DNA of 64,000 nt from Mycobacterium numidiamassiliense (GTDB taxonomy: Bacteria; Actinomycetota; Actinomycetes; Mycobacteriales; Mycobacteriaceae), in contig NZ_FUEZ01000004.1 of NCBI RefSeq assembly GCF_900157365.1, forward strand, positions 1,847,066 to 1,911,065, given 5' to 3'. Positions 41,704 to 50,587 of the stretch are shown here, one piece after another (positions within the stretch are counted from its first letter, which is position 1; the number at the start of each line of letters is the position of its first letter). The notes below the pieces were generated by a model. That model did not search any database. It had not been told where the DNA came from and worked only from the letters and a program-made list of their open reading frames with translations. The translations under genes were made by a program, and so were the position numbers.

Positions 41704-42879
41704 TCACACCCCCAACCGCACTGGCATGCGCTTCACGCCGGGCACCATGGTGGCCCGCATCCGGTCCACGGCGCCGACCAGCTCCAACTTGGGGAAGCGC
41801 CGCAGCAGCTCGTCGAACAGCACGGTCGCTTCCAGGCGCGCCAATTGCGCTCCGACGCAGGAGTGTTCGCCGCACCCGAACGCGATGTGCGGGTTGGGTT
41901 GGCGGGTCACCTTGAATTCCTCGGAGTCGGGCCCGAATATCTCCTCGTCCCGATTGGCCGAGCCGTACAGCATCACCACCACCTCGCCCTCGCGGATCAG
42001 CTGACCACGAATCTGGACATCGGTCGTCGCGGTGCGCGCCATGTGCACGACCGGGCTGTTCCACCGCAACATCTCCTCGACGGCGAGCGGAATCCGGGTG
42101 GGATCCTCGATGAGGAGCCGGCATTGGTCGGGGTGTTCGATGAGGGCCAGCGTGCCCAGTGCGATCAGGTTTCGGGTGGTTTCGTTGCCGGCCACCAGCA
42201 GCAGGAACGCGAAGTTGAGGAGATCTTCGTCGGTGAGCCGGTGCTCATCGATATCGGCCTCCGCCAACACCGACAGCAGGTCATCGCGCGGTTCGGCCCG
42301 CCGGGCGGCGATCAACTTTTGGAAGTACTCGAAGAGCTGTCCCATCGCCACGAGGGAGTCGAGTTCGATCTCGGGGTCCGCGTTGCCAGTGGCCGCGTCC
42401 GACCAGGTCCGGAATTGCTCCCAGTCGTCTGGAGGGGCGCCGATCAATTCGGCGATCATGCGGGTGGGCAGCGGCGCGGCGATCTCTTCGGCGAATTCGT
42501 GCACGGAACCGGGTTCGATGCCGTCGAGGATTCCGCGCACGATCTCGCGGATCTTCGGCTCCAGGATCGAAACGTGACGCCGGGTAAATCCGGAGTTGAT
42601 CAGCTTGCGCAGCTGCCGGTGCCGCGGCGGGTCGGTGAAGATCAGACTCCCTTCTTGCGAGGGGCTGGGCAGTGCCGGGTCCGGAATGGTGATGCCTTTG
42701 GTCGACGAGAACAGCGCCGGGTTGCTCGACACGTAGCGGATGTCCTCGTACTTCAACAGCGCCCAGAAGTCCGTGACGTCGTTCCAGCACACCGGGGCGC
42801 TCGCGCGCAGCTCGCGGTAAGCGGGATAGGGGTCGCCCGCATAGAAATCGGGGGAGTGCAGTGGGAATGCGGTTCGCAC
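41704..42879 (-). CDS. Cytochrome P450 (first copy, operon leader)
   Basis: The 391-residue P450 has the I-helix motif AGNETTRN near residue 235, EEMLRW (ExxR) near 280 and the haem loop FGCGEHSCVG near 338-347 with the axial Cys. GTG 42879 was chosen: gagagggg lies 7 bases upstream and it gives the same N-terminus (RT-FPLHSPDFYAGDPYPAY) as the second P450 at 46770-47951. In the igr cluster the leader P450 is CYP125, which oxidises the terminal methyl of a sterol side chain; this one is too divergent to name. Electron donor possibly FdxC. Confidence 0.92.
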   Translation of the reverse strand: MRTAFPLHSPDFYAGDPYPAYRELRASAPVCWNDVTDFWALLKYEDIRYVSSNPALFSSTKGITIPDPALPSPSQEGSLIFTDPPRHRQLRKLINSGFTRRHVSILEPKIREIVRGILDGIEPGSVHEFAEEIAAPLPTRMIAELIGAPPDDWEQFRTWSDAATGNADPEIELDSLVAMGQLFEYFQKLIAARRAEPRDDLLSVLAEADIDEHRLTDEDLLNFAFLLLVAGNETTRNLIALGTLALIEHPDQCRLLIEDPTRIPLAVEEMLRWNSPVVHMARTATTDVQIRGQLIREGEVVVMLYGSANRDEEIFGPDSEEFKVTRQPNPHIAFGCGEHSCVGAQLARLEATVLFDELLRRFPKLELVGAVDRMRATMVPGVKRMPVRLGV

Positions 42880-42909
42880 AGCAAGCCCCTCTCGAAGGAC
42901 ACGCGATCG

Positions 42910-42958
42910 GACAGATTGACTCGATCTGTCTTGCGAGATGTGTCTACTCCGCATCTCG
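42910..42958. promoter_or_regulatory. Two inverted repeats in the divergent P450/ALDH promoter
   Basis: GACAGAT-7-ATCTGTC occupies 42910-42930 and CGAGATG-11-CATCTCG occupies 42934-42958. Both are perfect 7-bp inverted repeats; the second spans the spacer and -10 of the minus-strand promoter and the first lies just past the expected transcription start. They are good candidates for the operator of the TetR protein at the end of this operon. Confidence 0.6.
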
Positions 42959-42970
42959 GTGCGCTGTCAA
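42941..42970 (-). promoter_or_regulatory. Sigma-A-like promoter of the P450 operon
   Basis: On the minus strand TTGACA (42970-42965) is followed after 18 bp by TAGACA (42946-42941), close to the mycobacterial housekeeping consensus and about 65 bp before the P450 start codon. Confidence 0.6.
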
Positions 42971-43081
42971 TACTGCACTAACACGCTGAAATACCTCAGA
43001 ATTCGACGGATTGACGATTGACGGAGGACTCCGAGGCGTGTACACCAAGTGATCAGATGACCGAACTGGGTGAGGAATCAC

Positions 43082-44542
43082 ATGGCCGATTCACACGCTC
43101 TTGTCGACAGCTATCAGCTCTACATCGATGGAAAGTGGGTGGAGCCGCAGGACGGTCGGTACGACGACATCTCCCCGGCCACCGAGCAGACCATCGCCAC
43201 CGCACCCGATGCGAGCGTCGCCCAGGTCGATGCCGCGATCGGTGCGGCACGGCGGGCCTTCGACAGCGGGCCATGGGCCACCATGGGCACCGAGCAGCGC
43301 GCCGGGTGCCTCAATCAGCTGGGCGACGCGCTGATGAAGCACGCCGACGATTTCTTCGCACTGTCCCAGGTGGAGTGGGGCTGCACCGCGAATGAGCGCA
43401 TGATGCAAATCGACGGCGCCGCATTCATGTCCATGCACGCCGCACAGCTGACCACCCAGCTGACCGACCAAGAGGTCAGTGGGATGGGCGCCGGAAATAC
43501 ATTGCTGCGCCATGAGCCGCTGGGTGTCGTGTCGGTGTTGACGCCATGGAACTTCCCGCACTGTCTCAACGTCATGAAGCTGAATCACGCCTTGGCCGCG
43601 GGCAATACCGTCGTGCTCAAGCCCTCGCCGTTGACACCGCTGGCCGGGCTGGCGCTCGCGCGGATCATCGACGAGCACACCGACATCCCGCCCGGCGTGG
43701 TCAACGTGGTCACGCCGTCCGGAGTCGAGGCGGCCAAGCTGCTCACCACCGACCCGCGGATCGACATGGTGAGCTTCACCGGCAGCTCGGTGGTCGGTCG
43801 TCAGGTCATGTCCGCCGCCGGCGACACGATGAAGCGGATCCTGCTGGAACTGGGCGGCAAGTCGGCCAGCATCATCCTCGACGACGCGCACATCACCGAC
43901 GAGGCGCTGCAGCAGATGCTGTTCCAGTCCTGTTCGATGCACGCCGGACAGGCGTGCATCCTGCACAGTCGACTGCTGCTGCCCGATTCGCTGTACGACG
44001 ACGTCGTCGAGCGCCTCGCCGCATTGGCGCGCGCGGTCAAGGTCGGCGATCCCGCCGATCCCGACGTGCAGATGGGTCCGCTGATCAGCGCGGCGCAGCG
44101 GGACCGGGTAGCGGCGCACGTCGCCGGGGCACAAAGCGACGGGGCGAAGCTGGTGGCCGGGGGCGGTCGTCCGGCCGGACTGGACGTCGGCTTCTACTTC
44201 GAGCCAACGATTCTCACCGACGTCGAGCCGAATTCGACTATCGCACAAGAGGAAGTCTTCGGTCCGGTGTTGACGGTGCTGCGTTATCGCGACGACGACG
44301 ACGCCGTCGCGATCGCCAACAACTCCCAGTACGGCCTGTCCGGCGCGGTGTGGGGCGGCGACGTGGACCGCGCCGTCGGCGTCGCGCGCCGCATCCGCAC
44401 CGGCCAGATCGCCGTCAACGGCGCTACGCCGGGTGGCGCGCCGTTCGGCGGTTTCAAGCTCAGCGGGTTGGGCCGCGAGGGCGGTGGCATCGGCGGGATA
44501 CATCAGTACATGGAACCGATGGCCATCGGTCTTCCCGCGTGA
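43082..44542 (+). CDS. Aldehyde dehydrogenase
   Basis: The 486-residue NAD(P)+-dependent ALDH has TPWNFPHCLNVMKL near 155, FTGSSVVGRQ near 230, the catalytic Glu in LLELGGKS near 255, the catalytic Cys in HAGQACILHSR near 288 and PFGGFKLSGLGREGG near the end. It would oxidise an aldehyde from the alcohol dehydrogenase of the divergent operon to the acid. ATG 43082 follows gaggaa. Its TGA overlaps the GTG of the CoA-transferase gene, so acid formation and CoA activation are translationally coupled. Confidence 0.93.
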   Translation: MADSHALVDSYQLYIDGKWVEPQDGRYDDISPATEQTIATAPDASVAQVDAAIGAARRAFDSGPWATMGTEQRAGCLNQLGDALMKHADDFFALSQVEWGCTANERMMQIDGAAFMSMHAAQLTTQLTDQEVSGMGAGNTLLRHEPLGVVSVLTPWNFPHCLNVMKLNHALAAGNTVVLKPSPLTPLAGLALARIIDEHTDIPPGVVNVVTPSGVEAAKLLTTDPRIDMVSFTGSSVVGRQVMSAAGDTMKRILLELGGKSASIILDDAHITDEALQQMLFQSCSMHAGQACILHSRLLLPDSLYDDVVERLAALARAVKVGDPADPDVQMGPLISAAQRDRVAAHVAGAQSDGAKLVAGGGRPAGLDVGFYFEPTILTDVEPNSTIAQEEVFGPVLTVLRYRDDDDAVAIANNSQYGLSGAVWGGDVDRAVGVARRIRTGQIAVNGATPGGAPFGGFKLSGLGREGGGIGGIHQYMEPMAIGLPA

Positions 44543-46773
44543 CGGGACGCCTTGCCGGGCTACACATCGTCGAAATCGCCGAAGAGATCTCCGGCCCTTA
44601 CGCCGCAAAGCTTCTCGTCGACCTCGGTGCCGAGGTGACCAAGATAGAAGGGCCCAGTCCAGACCCGCTGCGCCGTTGGGGCCCGTTCCCCGGCGGCGTG
44701 CCCGACCCGCAGCGCTGCGGCCTGTTCGAGTACCTCAATGCCGGCAAGCGCAGCGCCACCATGGCGGACGCCCGCGAGCTGATCGCTCAGGCGGATGTGC
44801 TCGTCGAGAATTTTGCGCCGGGGACGCTGGAAGGCTCCGGATTGGACGTCGACAGCCTGAGTAAACTCAACCCAAACCTGGTGCTGCTCCGCATATCTCA
44901 CTTTGGGCAGTCCGGACCGTGGCGAAACCGGGCGGCCACATCGCTGACGCTGCAGGCCGCGTCGGGTTGGATAAGTGCCCGCGATCCCGACCGCCCTCCG
45001 GTGCAGGTGGGGGCCCGCATCGCGGAGTACGTCGCGGGTGCCTACGGTGCGTTGGGCGCGCTGACCGCGCTGCGGCTGCCGCCCGCCGGGCACGTCAGAG
45101 AAGTGGACGTCTCGCAGCTCGAATCGCTGTTGTCGACGCTGCCCTATCCCATGCTCATGGCGCAGAAGATGCGAAGTCTCGGCTTACCCGCCAACGCGCG
45201 AGGAGCCCCGATGCTGGGCGTGGTCCGCGCCGCCGATGGCTGGGTGGGGATCAACTGCCTGACGGGTCAGCACTGGCTCGATGTGTGCGCGATGCTCGGC
45301 CTGCCCGAGTTCGCCGAGCAGCAGATTGCGATCATGTTGGGCGGTCCCGAGCGCGCCGAGTTCTACGCTCGGGCAGAGCCGTTGCTCGCCGAGCAAACCG
45401 TCGCTGAGATCGTCGAGCTGAGCCAGGCGTTGCGCATTCCGGCCGCCCCGGTCAACGACGGCGCCACCGTGCTGGACTGCCCGCAATACGCCGAGCGCGG
45501 GTTCTTTGTCGAAGGCGGTGGCCAGGGGTGGTCCTTCCGGCGTCCGGGGCAGGCTTTTCGGTTCACCCAAAGCGCTGCGGCACAGCCTGATCCGCCGACC
45601 CGCCAACGGGTCGGCGAATTGCCTTTTGCGGGATTGAAGGTGCTCGACCTGACCACGTTCTGGGCCGGGGCCTATCTGACCTGCTACCTGGGCGCGTTCG
45701 GTGCCGATATTGTCAAGGTCGAATCCATCCAGCGGCCCGACGGTTTTCGCTACTCCGGCGCGTTCCCCTTCGAGGGCGACGACTGGTACGAGCGCAGTGG
45801 GCTATGGCAGGCCACCAACCTCAACAAGCGGGACCTCACGCTCGACCTGACCTCGCGGCGCGGCCTGGAGATCGCCCGGCGCCTGGCCGCGCAGGCCGAC
45901 GTTGTCGTGGAGAACTTCTCACCGCGAGTGGTGGAGCAGTTCGGCCTGGATTACGAGTCGCTGGTCGCGCTGAAGCCCGACGTCATCGCGGTCCGGATGC
46001 CGGGTTTCGGCCTGCACGGTCCCTGGCGCAACTACGTCGGCTGGGCGTTGAACTTCGAGCAGACCGCGGGGATGTCGGCGGTCACCGGCTATCCCGACGG
46101 GCCGCCGTGCAATCCGCAGGGTCCCGCCGATCCCGTCGTCGGTGTGCACGCCGGGGTCGCGCTGCTGGCCGCGCTCGAGCATCGGCGCCGCACCGGGGAG
46201 GGGCAGCTGATCGAGGTCGCCCAGATCGAGGTCGCCGCGTGCGTGACCGCGGAACCGGTGATCGCGTATTCGATGAACGGTGTCGTCCAGCCACGGGAAG
46301 GCAATCGCCGGCGCGGCTACCTGCAGGGGGTGTATCCGACTGACGAGGACGGGGTGTGGGTCGCGCTGTCGGTGCCCGATGATGGGCTGGTCGACCACGA
46401 CGTGTTCGACGAGCTGGTCGCTGCCTGGACGAGAACCCAGCAACCGGCCGTTATCGTGGAAACCCTTCGGGCGCAACATATTCCGGCCGAACAGGTGATC
46501 ACGGGCGAGCAGATGTACGACCCGGATCTCATCGGTGCCCAGCTCGACGCGCGCGGATACTACGAAGAGTTCGAGCACCCGATCACGGGTTCGCGCCGCT
46601 ACCCGGGCTGGCCGGTACGGTTCACCCCCGGTCCGGCCCGCCAGCACCGCACGGCGTCACCCACGCTGGGGCAGCACAACGATGAGATCCTTTGCAGCCT
46701 AGGTCTTTCGGGCGACGAGGTTGCCGTCCTGCGCGACGAACGGGTGATCGGTGAACGGGCGCTCAACGCCTAG
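44539..46773 (+). CDS. Double-domain CaiB/BaiF (family III) CoA-transferase
   Basis: The 744-residue protein contains two complete family III CoA-transferase modules in tandem: residues about 1-355 (GLHIVEIAEEISGPYAAKLL, DVLVENFAPGTLE, PWRNRAATSLTLQAASGW) and about 360-744 (GLKVLDLTTFWAGAYLTCYL, DVVVENFSPRVVEQF, GPWRNYVGWALNFEQTAG). Family III enzymes move CoA between carboxylic acids, so it would load the acid made by the ALDH. Fusions of this size exist in mycobacteria. GTG 44539 overlaps the ALDH stop as GTGA. Its stop overlaps that of the convergent second P450 by 4 bp. Confidence 0.9.
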   Translation: MTGRLAGLHIVEIAEEISGPYAAKLLVDLGAEVTKIEGPSPDPLRRWGPFPGGVPDPQRCGLFEYLNAGKRSATMADARELIAQADVLVENFAPGTLEGSGLDVDSLSKLNPNLVLLRISHFGQSGPWRNRAATSLTLQAASGWISARDPDRPPVQVGARIAEYVAGAYGALGALTALRLPPAGHVREVDVSQLESLLSTLPYPMLMAQKMRSLGLPANARGAPMLGVVRAADGWVGINCLTGQHWLDVCAMLGLPEFAEQQIAIMLGGPERAEFYARAEPLLAEQTVAEIVELSQALRIPAAPVNDGATVLDCPQYAERGFFVEGGGQGWSFRRPGQAFRFTQSAAAQPDPPTRQRVGELPFAGLKVLDLTTFWAGAYLTCYLGAFGADIVKVESIQRPDGFRYSGAFPFEGDDWYERSGLWQATNLNKRDLTLDLTSRRGLEIARRLAAQADVVVENFSPRVVEQFGLDYESLVALKPDVIAVRMPGFGLHGPWRNYVGWALNFEQTAGMSAVTGYPDGPPCNPQGPADPVVGVHAGVALLAALEHRRRTGEGQLIEVAQIEVAACVTAEPVIAYSMNGVVQPREGNRRRGYLQGVYPTDEDGVWVALSVPDDGLVDHDVFDELVAAWTRTQQPAVIVETLRAQHIPAEQVITGEQMYDPDLIGAQLDARGYYEEFEHPITGSRRYPGWPVRFTPGPARQHRTASPTLGQHNDEILCSLGLSGDEVAVLRDERVIGERALNA

Positions 46774-47951
46774 CGGCCTGTGCCAAGCCGCACCGGCATG
46801 CGTTTAACCACGGGCAGCATGGTCGCCGGCATCCGGTCCACTTCACCGGCGAGTTCCAGCTCGGGAAAGCGCCGCAGCAGTTCGGCGAAAAACGCCGACG
46901 CCGTCACGCGGGCCAATTGTGCACCCACACAGGAATGTTCGCCGCAGCCGAAGGCGATGTGCGGGTTGGGGTGGCGAGTCACCTTGAATTCCTCTGCGTC
47001 GGGACCGAATACGTCTTCGTCGCGGTTGGCCGACCCGTACAGCATCACCACGACGTCGCCCTCGCGGATCAGCCGACCTCGAATCTCGACGTCCGTGGTC
47101 GCGGTGCGCGCCATGTGCACCACGGGGCTGCTCCACCGCAAAATCTCTTCCACGGCAACCGGGATCAGCGTGGGATCCTCGGCCAGCAGGCGGCGCTGGT
47201 CGGGGTGTGCGATCAGCGCCAGCGTGCCCAGCGCGATCAGATCGCGGGTGGTTTCGTTTCCGGCTGCCAGCAGCAGGAACGAAAAGTCGAGCAGCTCTTC
47301 GTCGTTGAGTCGAATGCCGTCGACCTCCGCGTCGGCCAACACCGAGAACAAATCGCCGCGGGCCTCGGTGCGCCTGGCCGCGATCAGTCGGCGGAAGTAG
47401 TGGTAGAGCCCTCCGGCGGCGGCCATCGGGTCGAGGTCGGTCGTCGAGTCGGCGGTGCCGATGGCCGCATCCGACCATGCTCGCAGTTGTGCCCAGTCGT
47501 CGCGCGGGGCGCCGACGAGTTCGGCGATCATCCGGATGGGCAGCGGAGCGGCAACCTGCTCAATCAAGTCGTGGACGGAATCGGGTGCTAAACCGTCGAG
47601 GGTCGCGCGCACGATCTCGCGGATCCCGGGTTCGAGAATGGCCACTTGTCGCCGGGTAAACCCGGAGTTGATCAGGCTGCGCAGCTGACGGTGCCGTGGC
47701 GGGTCGGGGAAGATGAGATTGTTCTCCTGCACCGGGGGCGGCAGCTGGCCATCCGGCATGTTGATGCCCTTGGTGGGGGGGAAGGCGGCCGGATGGCTGG
47801 ACACGAACCGGATGTCGTCGTACTTCAGCAGCGCCCAGAATCCGATGACGTCGTTCCAGCAGACCGGCGACGTCGCGCGCAGTTCCCGGTAGGCGGGGTA
47901 CGGATCGCCCGCATAGAAGTCGGGGGAGTGCAGCGGAAACGAAGTCCGCAT
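46770..47951 (-). CDS. Cytochrome P450 (second copy)
   Basis: The 393-residue P450 is a close paralog of the one at 41704-42879: same N-terminus (FPLHSPDFYAGDPYPAYREL), AGNETTRDLIALGTLALI in the I-helix region and the haem loop FGCGEHSCVGAQLARV. It is transcribed towards the CoA-transferase gene with overlapping stops and has its own promoter in the 107-bp gap before 48059. The two copies bracket the ALDH/CoA-transferase pair, which suggests a local duplication followed by separate regulation. Confidence 0.92.
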   Translation of the reverse strand: MRTSFPLHSPDFYAGDPYPAYRELRATSPVCWNDVIGFWALLKYDDIRFVSSHPAAFPPTKGINMPDGQLPPPVQENNLIFPDPPRHRQLRSLINSGFTRRQVAILEPGIREIVRATLDGLAPDSVHDLIEQVAAPLPIRMIAELVGAPRDDWAQLRAWSDAAIGTADSTTDLDPMAAAGGLYHYFRRLIAARRTEARGDLFSVLADAEVDGIRLNDEELLDFSFLLLAAGNETTRDLIALGTLALIAHPDQRRLLAEDPTLIPVAVEEILRWSSPVVHMARTATTDVEIRGRLIREGDVVVMLYGSANRDEDVFGPDAEEFKVTRHPNPHIAFGCGEHSCVGAQLARVTASAFFAELLRRFPELELAGEVDRMPATMLPVVKRMPVRLGTGR

Positions 47952-48058
47952 CCCAACGCCTCCCTGACCTTGTCCCGCAGCAGCACTATAGGTCCAAGGC
48001 CATCGGCGTGCCCGCGTGAGCCTTTGGTAAACGGCTCGTCACATGCCAAGCTGCTGGC

Positions 48059-48967
48059 ATGGTCTTCGACATCGCTCGTCCGAAGCTTGAGGGGAACGTC
48101 GCCGTCGGCGAAGACCGCCAAATCGGGTTCGCCGAATTCGGTGACCCGCAGGGCCGGGCGGTGTTCTGGCTGCACGGAACTCCCGGCGCTCGTCGCCAGA
48201 TCCCCACCGAGGCCCGCCTGTACGCCAAACAGCACGGCATCCGGCTGATCGGCCTGGACCGCCCCGGGACCGGCTCGTCATCGCCCCACCTGTACGAGAA
48301 CATCGCCGCCTCCGCCGACGACCTGCGCACGATCGCCGACATTCTCGGCATCGACAAGATGGCCGTCATCGGCCTGTCCGGCGGCGGCCCGTACGCGCTC
48401 GCGGCCGCCGCGGCAATGCCCGAGCGGGTAGTGGCGGCGGGCATCCTCGGCGGCGTCGCGCCCTTCCTCGGCGACGAGGGGATCACCAGCGGCCTGATGA
48501 ACCTGGGCAAGCGGGCGGCGCCCCTGTTGCGGTTGGGCGGCGACCCCCTGCGGATCGGCGCCAGCCTGATGGTTCGGGCGATCCGTCCCTTCGCGAACAC
48601 CGCGCTGTTTCTGTACGCCGCGATATCGCCCGAGGGCGACCGGCGTCTGCTCACCCGGCCCGAGTTCGGGGCCATGTTTCTCGACGATCTGCTCAACGGC
48701 AGCCGCAAGCAGCTGGCGGCGCCCTTCAACGACGTCGTCCTGTTCACCCGGGATTGGGGATTCCGGCTCGACGAGGTCAAAGTCCCGGTCCGCTGGTGGC
48801 ACGGCGACAGTGACCACATCGTTCCGTTCGCCCACGGTCAGCACGCCGTGGCCCTGCTGCCCGACGCCGAGCTGATCGTGCTGCCGGGAGAAAGCCACCT
48901 GGGCGGGTTGGGTCGCGGCGAGGACGTCCTGTCCACGCTGATGAAGATCTGGGACGAGCAGGCCTGA
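48059..48967 (+). CDS. Alpha/beta-hydrolase (Rv1191-like)
   Basis: The 302-residue soluble hydrolase has LHGTPGARRQ (oxyanion region, near 37), the nucleophile motif GLSGGGPYALA near 103, Asp in WHGDSDHIVP near 246 and His in GESHLGG near 277, giving a complete triad. It resembles proline-iminopeptidase-type and haloalkane-dehalogenase-type hydrolases; the substrate is unknown. It ends 23 bp before fadD36, the same neighbourhood as Rv1191-Rv1193 in M. tuberculosis. Confidence 0.87.
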   Translation: MVFDIARPKLEGNVAVGEDRQIGFAEFGDPQGRAVFWLHGTPGARRQIPTEARLYAKQHGIRLIGLDRPGTGSSSPHLYENIAASADDLRTIADILGIDKMAVIGLSGGGPYALAAAAAMPERVVAAGILGGVAPFLGDEGITSGLMNLGKRAAPLLRLGGDPLRIGASLMVRAIRPFANTALFLYAAISPEGDRRLLTRPEFGAMFLDDLLNGSRKQLAAPFNDVVLFTRDWGFRLDEVKVPVRWWHGDSDHIVPFAHGQHAVALLPDAELIVLPGESHLGGLGRGEDVLSTLMKIWDEQA

Positions 48968-48990
48968 CGCGCCGGAGGTAGCCTGCAGAC

Positions 48991-50412
48991 GTGCTGCTGG
49001 CATCGCTGGATCCCTCGAAAGTCGCCGCCACAGACATCGCGGACGCGGTCACCATCGACGGCGCCGTACTCAGCCGCAGCGACTTGGTCGGAGCCGCGAC
49101 CTCGGTTGCCGAGCGCGTCGGTGGGGCGGACCGGGTCGCGGTGCTGGCCACGCCGAGCCCATCGACCGTGCTGGCGATCACCGGCTGCCTGAACGCGGGC
49201 GTCCCCTTTGTCCCGGTGCCCTCCGATGTCGGCGCCGCCGAACGCCGGCACATGCTCAGCGACTCCGGGGCCCAGGCGTGGTTGGGCCCGGCCCCCGAAG
49301 AAACCGAGGGCCTGGCGCACATCCCGGTCCGGCTGCACGCCCGCTCCTGGCATCGGTATCCCGAGCCGTCGCCCGAGTCCACCGCGATGATCATCTACAC
49401 CTCGGGCACCACCGGAGCGCCCAAAGGCGTCGTGGTGAGCCGCCGGGCGATCGCCGCCGACCTGGATGCGCTCGCGCAGGCCTGGGAGTGGACGCCCGAC
49501 GACGTTCTGGTGCACGGACTGCCGCTGTTCCACATCCACGGCCTGGTGTTGGGACTACTCGGCTCGCTGCGGGTCGGAAATCGTTTCGTGCACACCGGAA
49601 AACCCACCCCGGCCGGCTACGCCCAGGCCTGCTCCGACGCGGGCGGCTCGCTGTTTTTCGCGGTCCCTACAGTGTGGTCACGGGTGGCCGCGGACGAGGC
49701 GGCCGCTCAGGCGCTGCGGCCGGCGCGGCTCTTGGTGTCCGGTAGCGCCGCGCTGCCGGTGCCGGTGTTCGACCGGTTGGCGAACCTCACCGGGCACCGG
49801 CCCATCGAACGGTACGGCGCGTCGGAGTCGCTGATCACCATCTCGACGCGCGCGGATGGCGAACGCCGTCCCGGCTGGGTCGGCCTGCCGATTGCCGGCG
49901 TGCAGGCCAGGCTGCTCGACGACAACGGCGACCCGGTGCCGCATGACGGGGAAACGGTGGGAAAACTGCAGGTCCGCGGTGCCACGCTGTTCGACGGCTA
50001 CCTGAACCGGCCGGAAGCCACCGCCGAAGCTTTCGATGGCGACGGCTGGTATCGCACCGGCGACGTCGCGGTGGCCGACGGCCAGGGCATGTATCGCATC
50101 GTCGGCCGCGAATCCGTCGACTTGATCAAGTCGGGTGGATACCGCGTCGGAGCGGGCGAAATCGAAACGGCGCTGCTCGGGCATCCGGGCGTGCAGGAGG
50201 CGGCCGTCGTCGGGCTGCCCGACGAGGACCTGGGGCAGCGCATCGTCGCATTCGTCGTCGGCTCCTCGGATCTGAACTCCGACGGGCTGATTAACTATGT
50301 CGCCCAAGAGCTTTCGATACACAAGCGGCCACGCGAGGTGCGGCTCGTCGATGCGCTGCCGCGCAACGCGATGGGCAAGGTCCTCAAGAAGCAGTTGCTG
50401 TCCGAGGGGTGA
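48991..50412 (+). CDS. fadD36: Acyl-CoA ligase FadD36
   Basis: The 473-residue adenylate-forming ligase has the P-loop IIYTSGTTGAPKGVVVS near residue 132, YGASESL near 276, the motif GWYRTGDVAV near 352 and the C-terminal lysine in RNAMGKVLKKQLL. It activates a carboxylic acid as acyl-AMP and then acyl-CoA. The short length and loss of a long N-terminal extension fit FadD36 (Rv1193), whose relatives include malonyl-CoA-ligase-like enzymes. GTG 48991 gives LLASLDPSKVAATD as its beginning. Confidence 0.92.
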   Translation: MLLASLDPSKVAATDIADAVTIDGAVLSRSDLVGAATSVAERVGGADRVAVLATPSPSTVLAITGCLNAGVPFVPVPSDVGAAERRHMLSDSGAQAWLGPAPEETEGLAHIPVRLHARSWHRYPEPSPESTAMIIYTSGTTGAPKGVVVSRRAIAADLDALAQAWEWTPDDVLVHGLPLFHIHGLVLGLLGSLRVGNRFVHTGKPTPAGYAQACSDAGGSLFFAVPTVWSRVAADEAAAQALRPARLLVSGSAALPVPVFDRLANLTGHRPIERYGASESLITISTRADGERRPGWVGLPIAGVQARLLDDNGDPVPHDGETVGKLQVRGATLFDGYLNRPEATAEAFDGDGWYRTGDVAVADGQGMYRIVGRESVDLIKSGGYRVGAGEIETALLGHPGVQEAAVVGLPDEDLGQRIVAFVVGSSDLNSDGLINYVAQELSIHKRPREVRLVDALPRNAMGKVLKKQLLSEG

Positions 50413-50587
50413 GCCGAGTCTCGGCCGTATCAACAAAGCGTCTCAATCTGACTCGTCAGCTGGCGCTTTGTCCGGTAGGCAGGATATTGCCAGGTCGTCA
50501 GACGAGCGCGAGCTCGCGGCTTGGCCTAACTTCGTTGGGTGGAGACGCAGGAAACCACACGCCCCGATGGGCAGTTAGGGATGGGCA

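Noticed and set aside
35056..47951. Mobile element carrying the catabolic island
   Set aside because: No transposase, integrase, tRNA or terminal repeats are visible and base composition looks like the surroundings.
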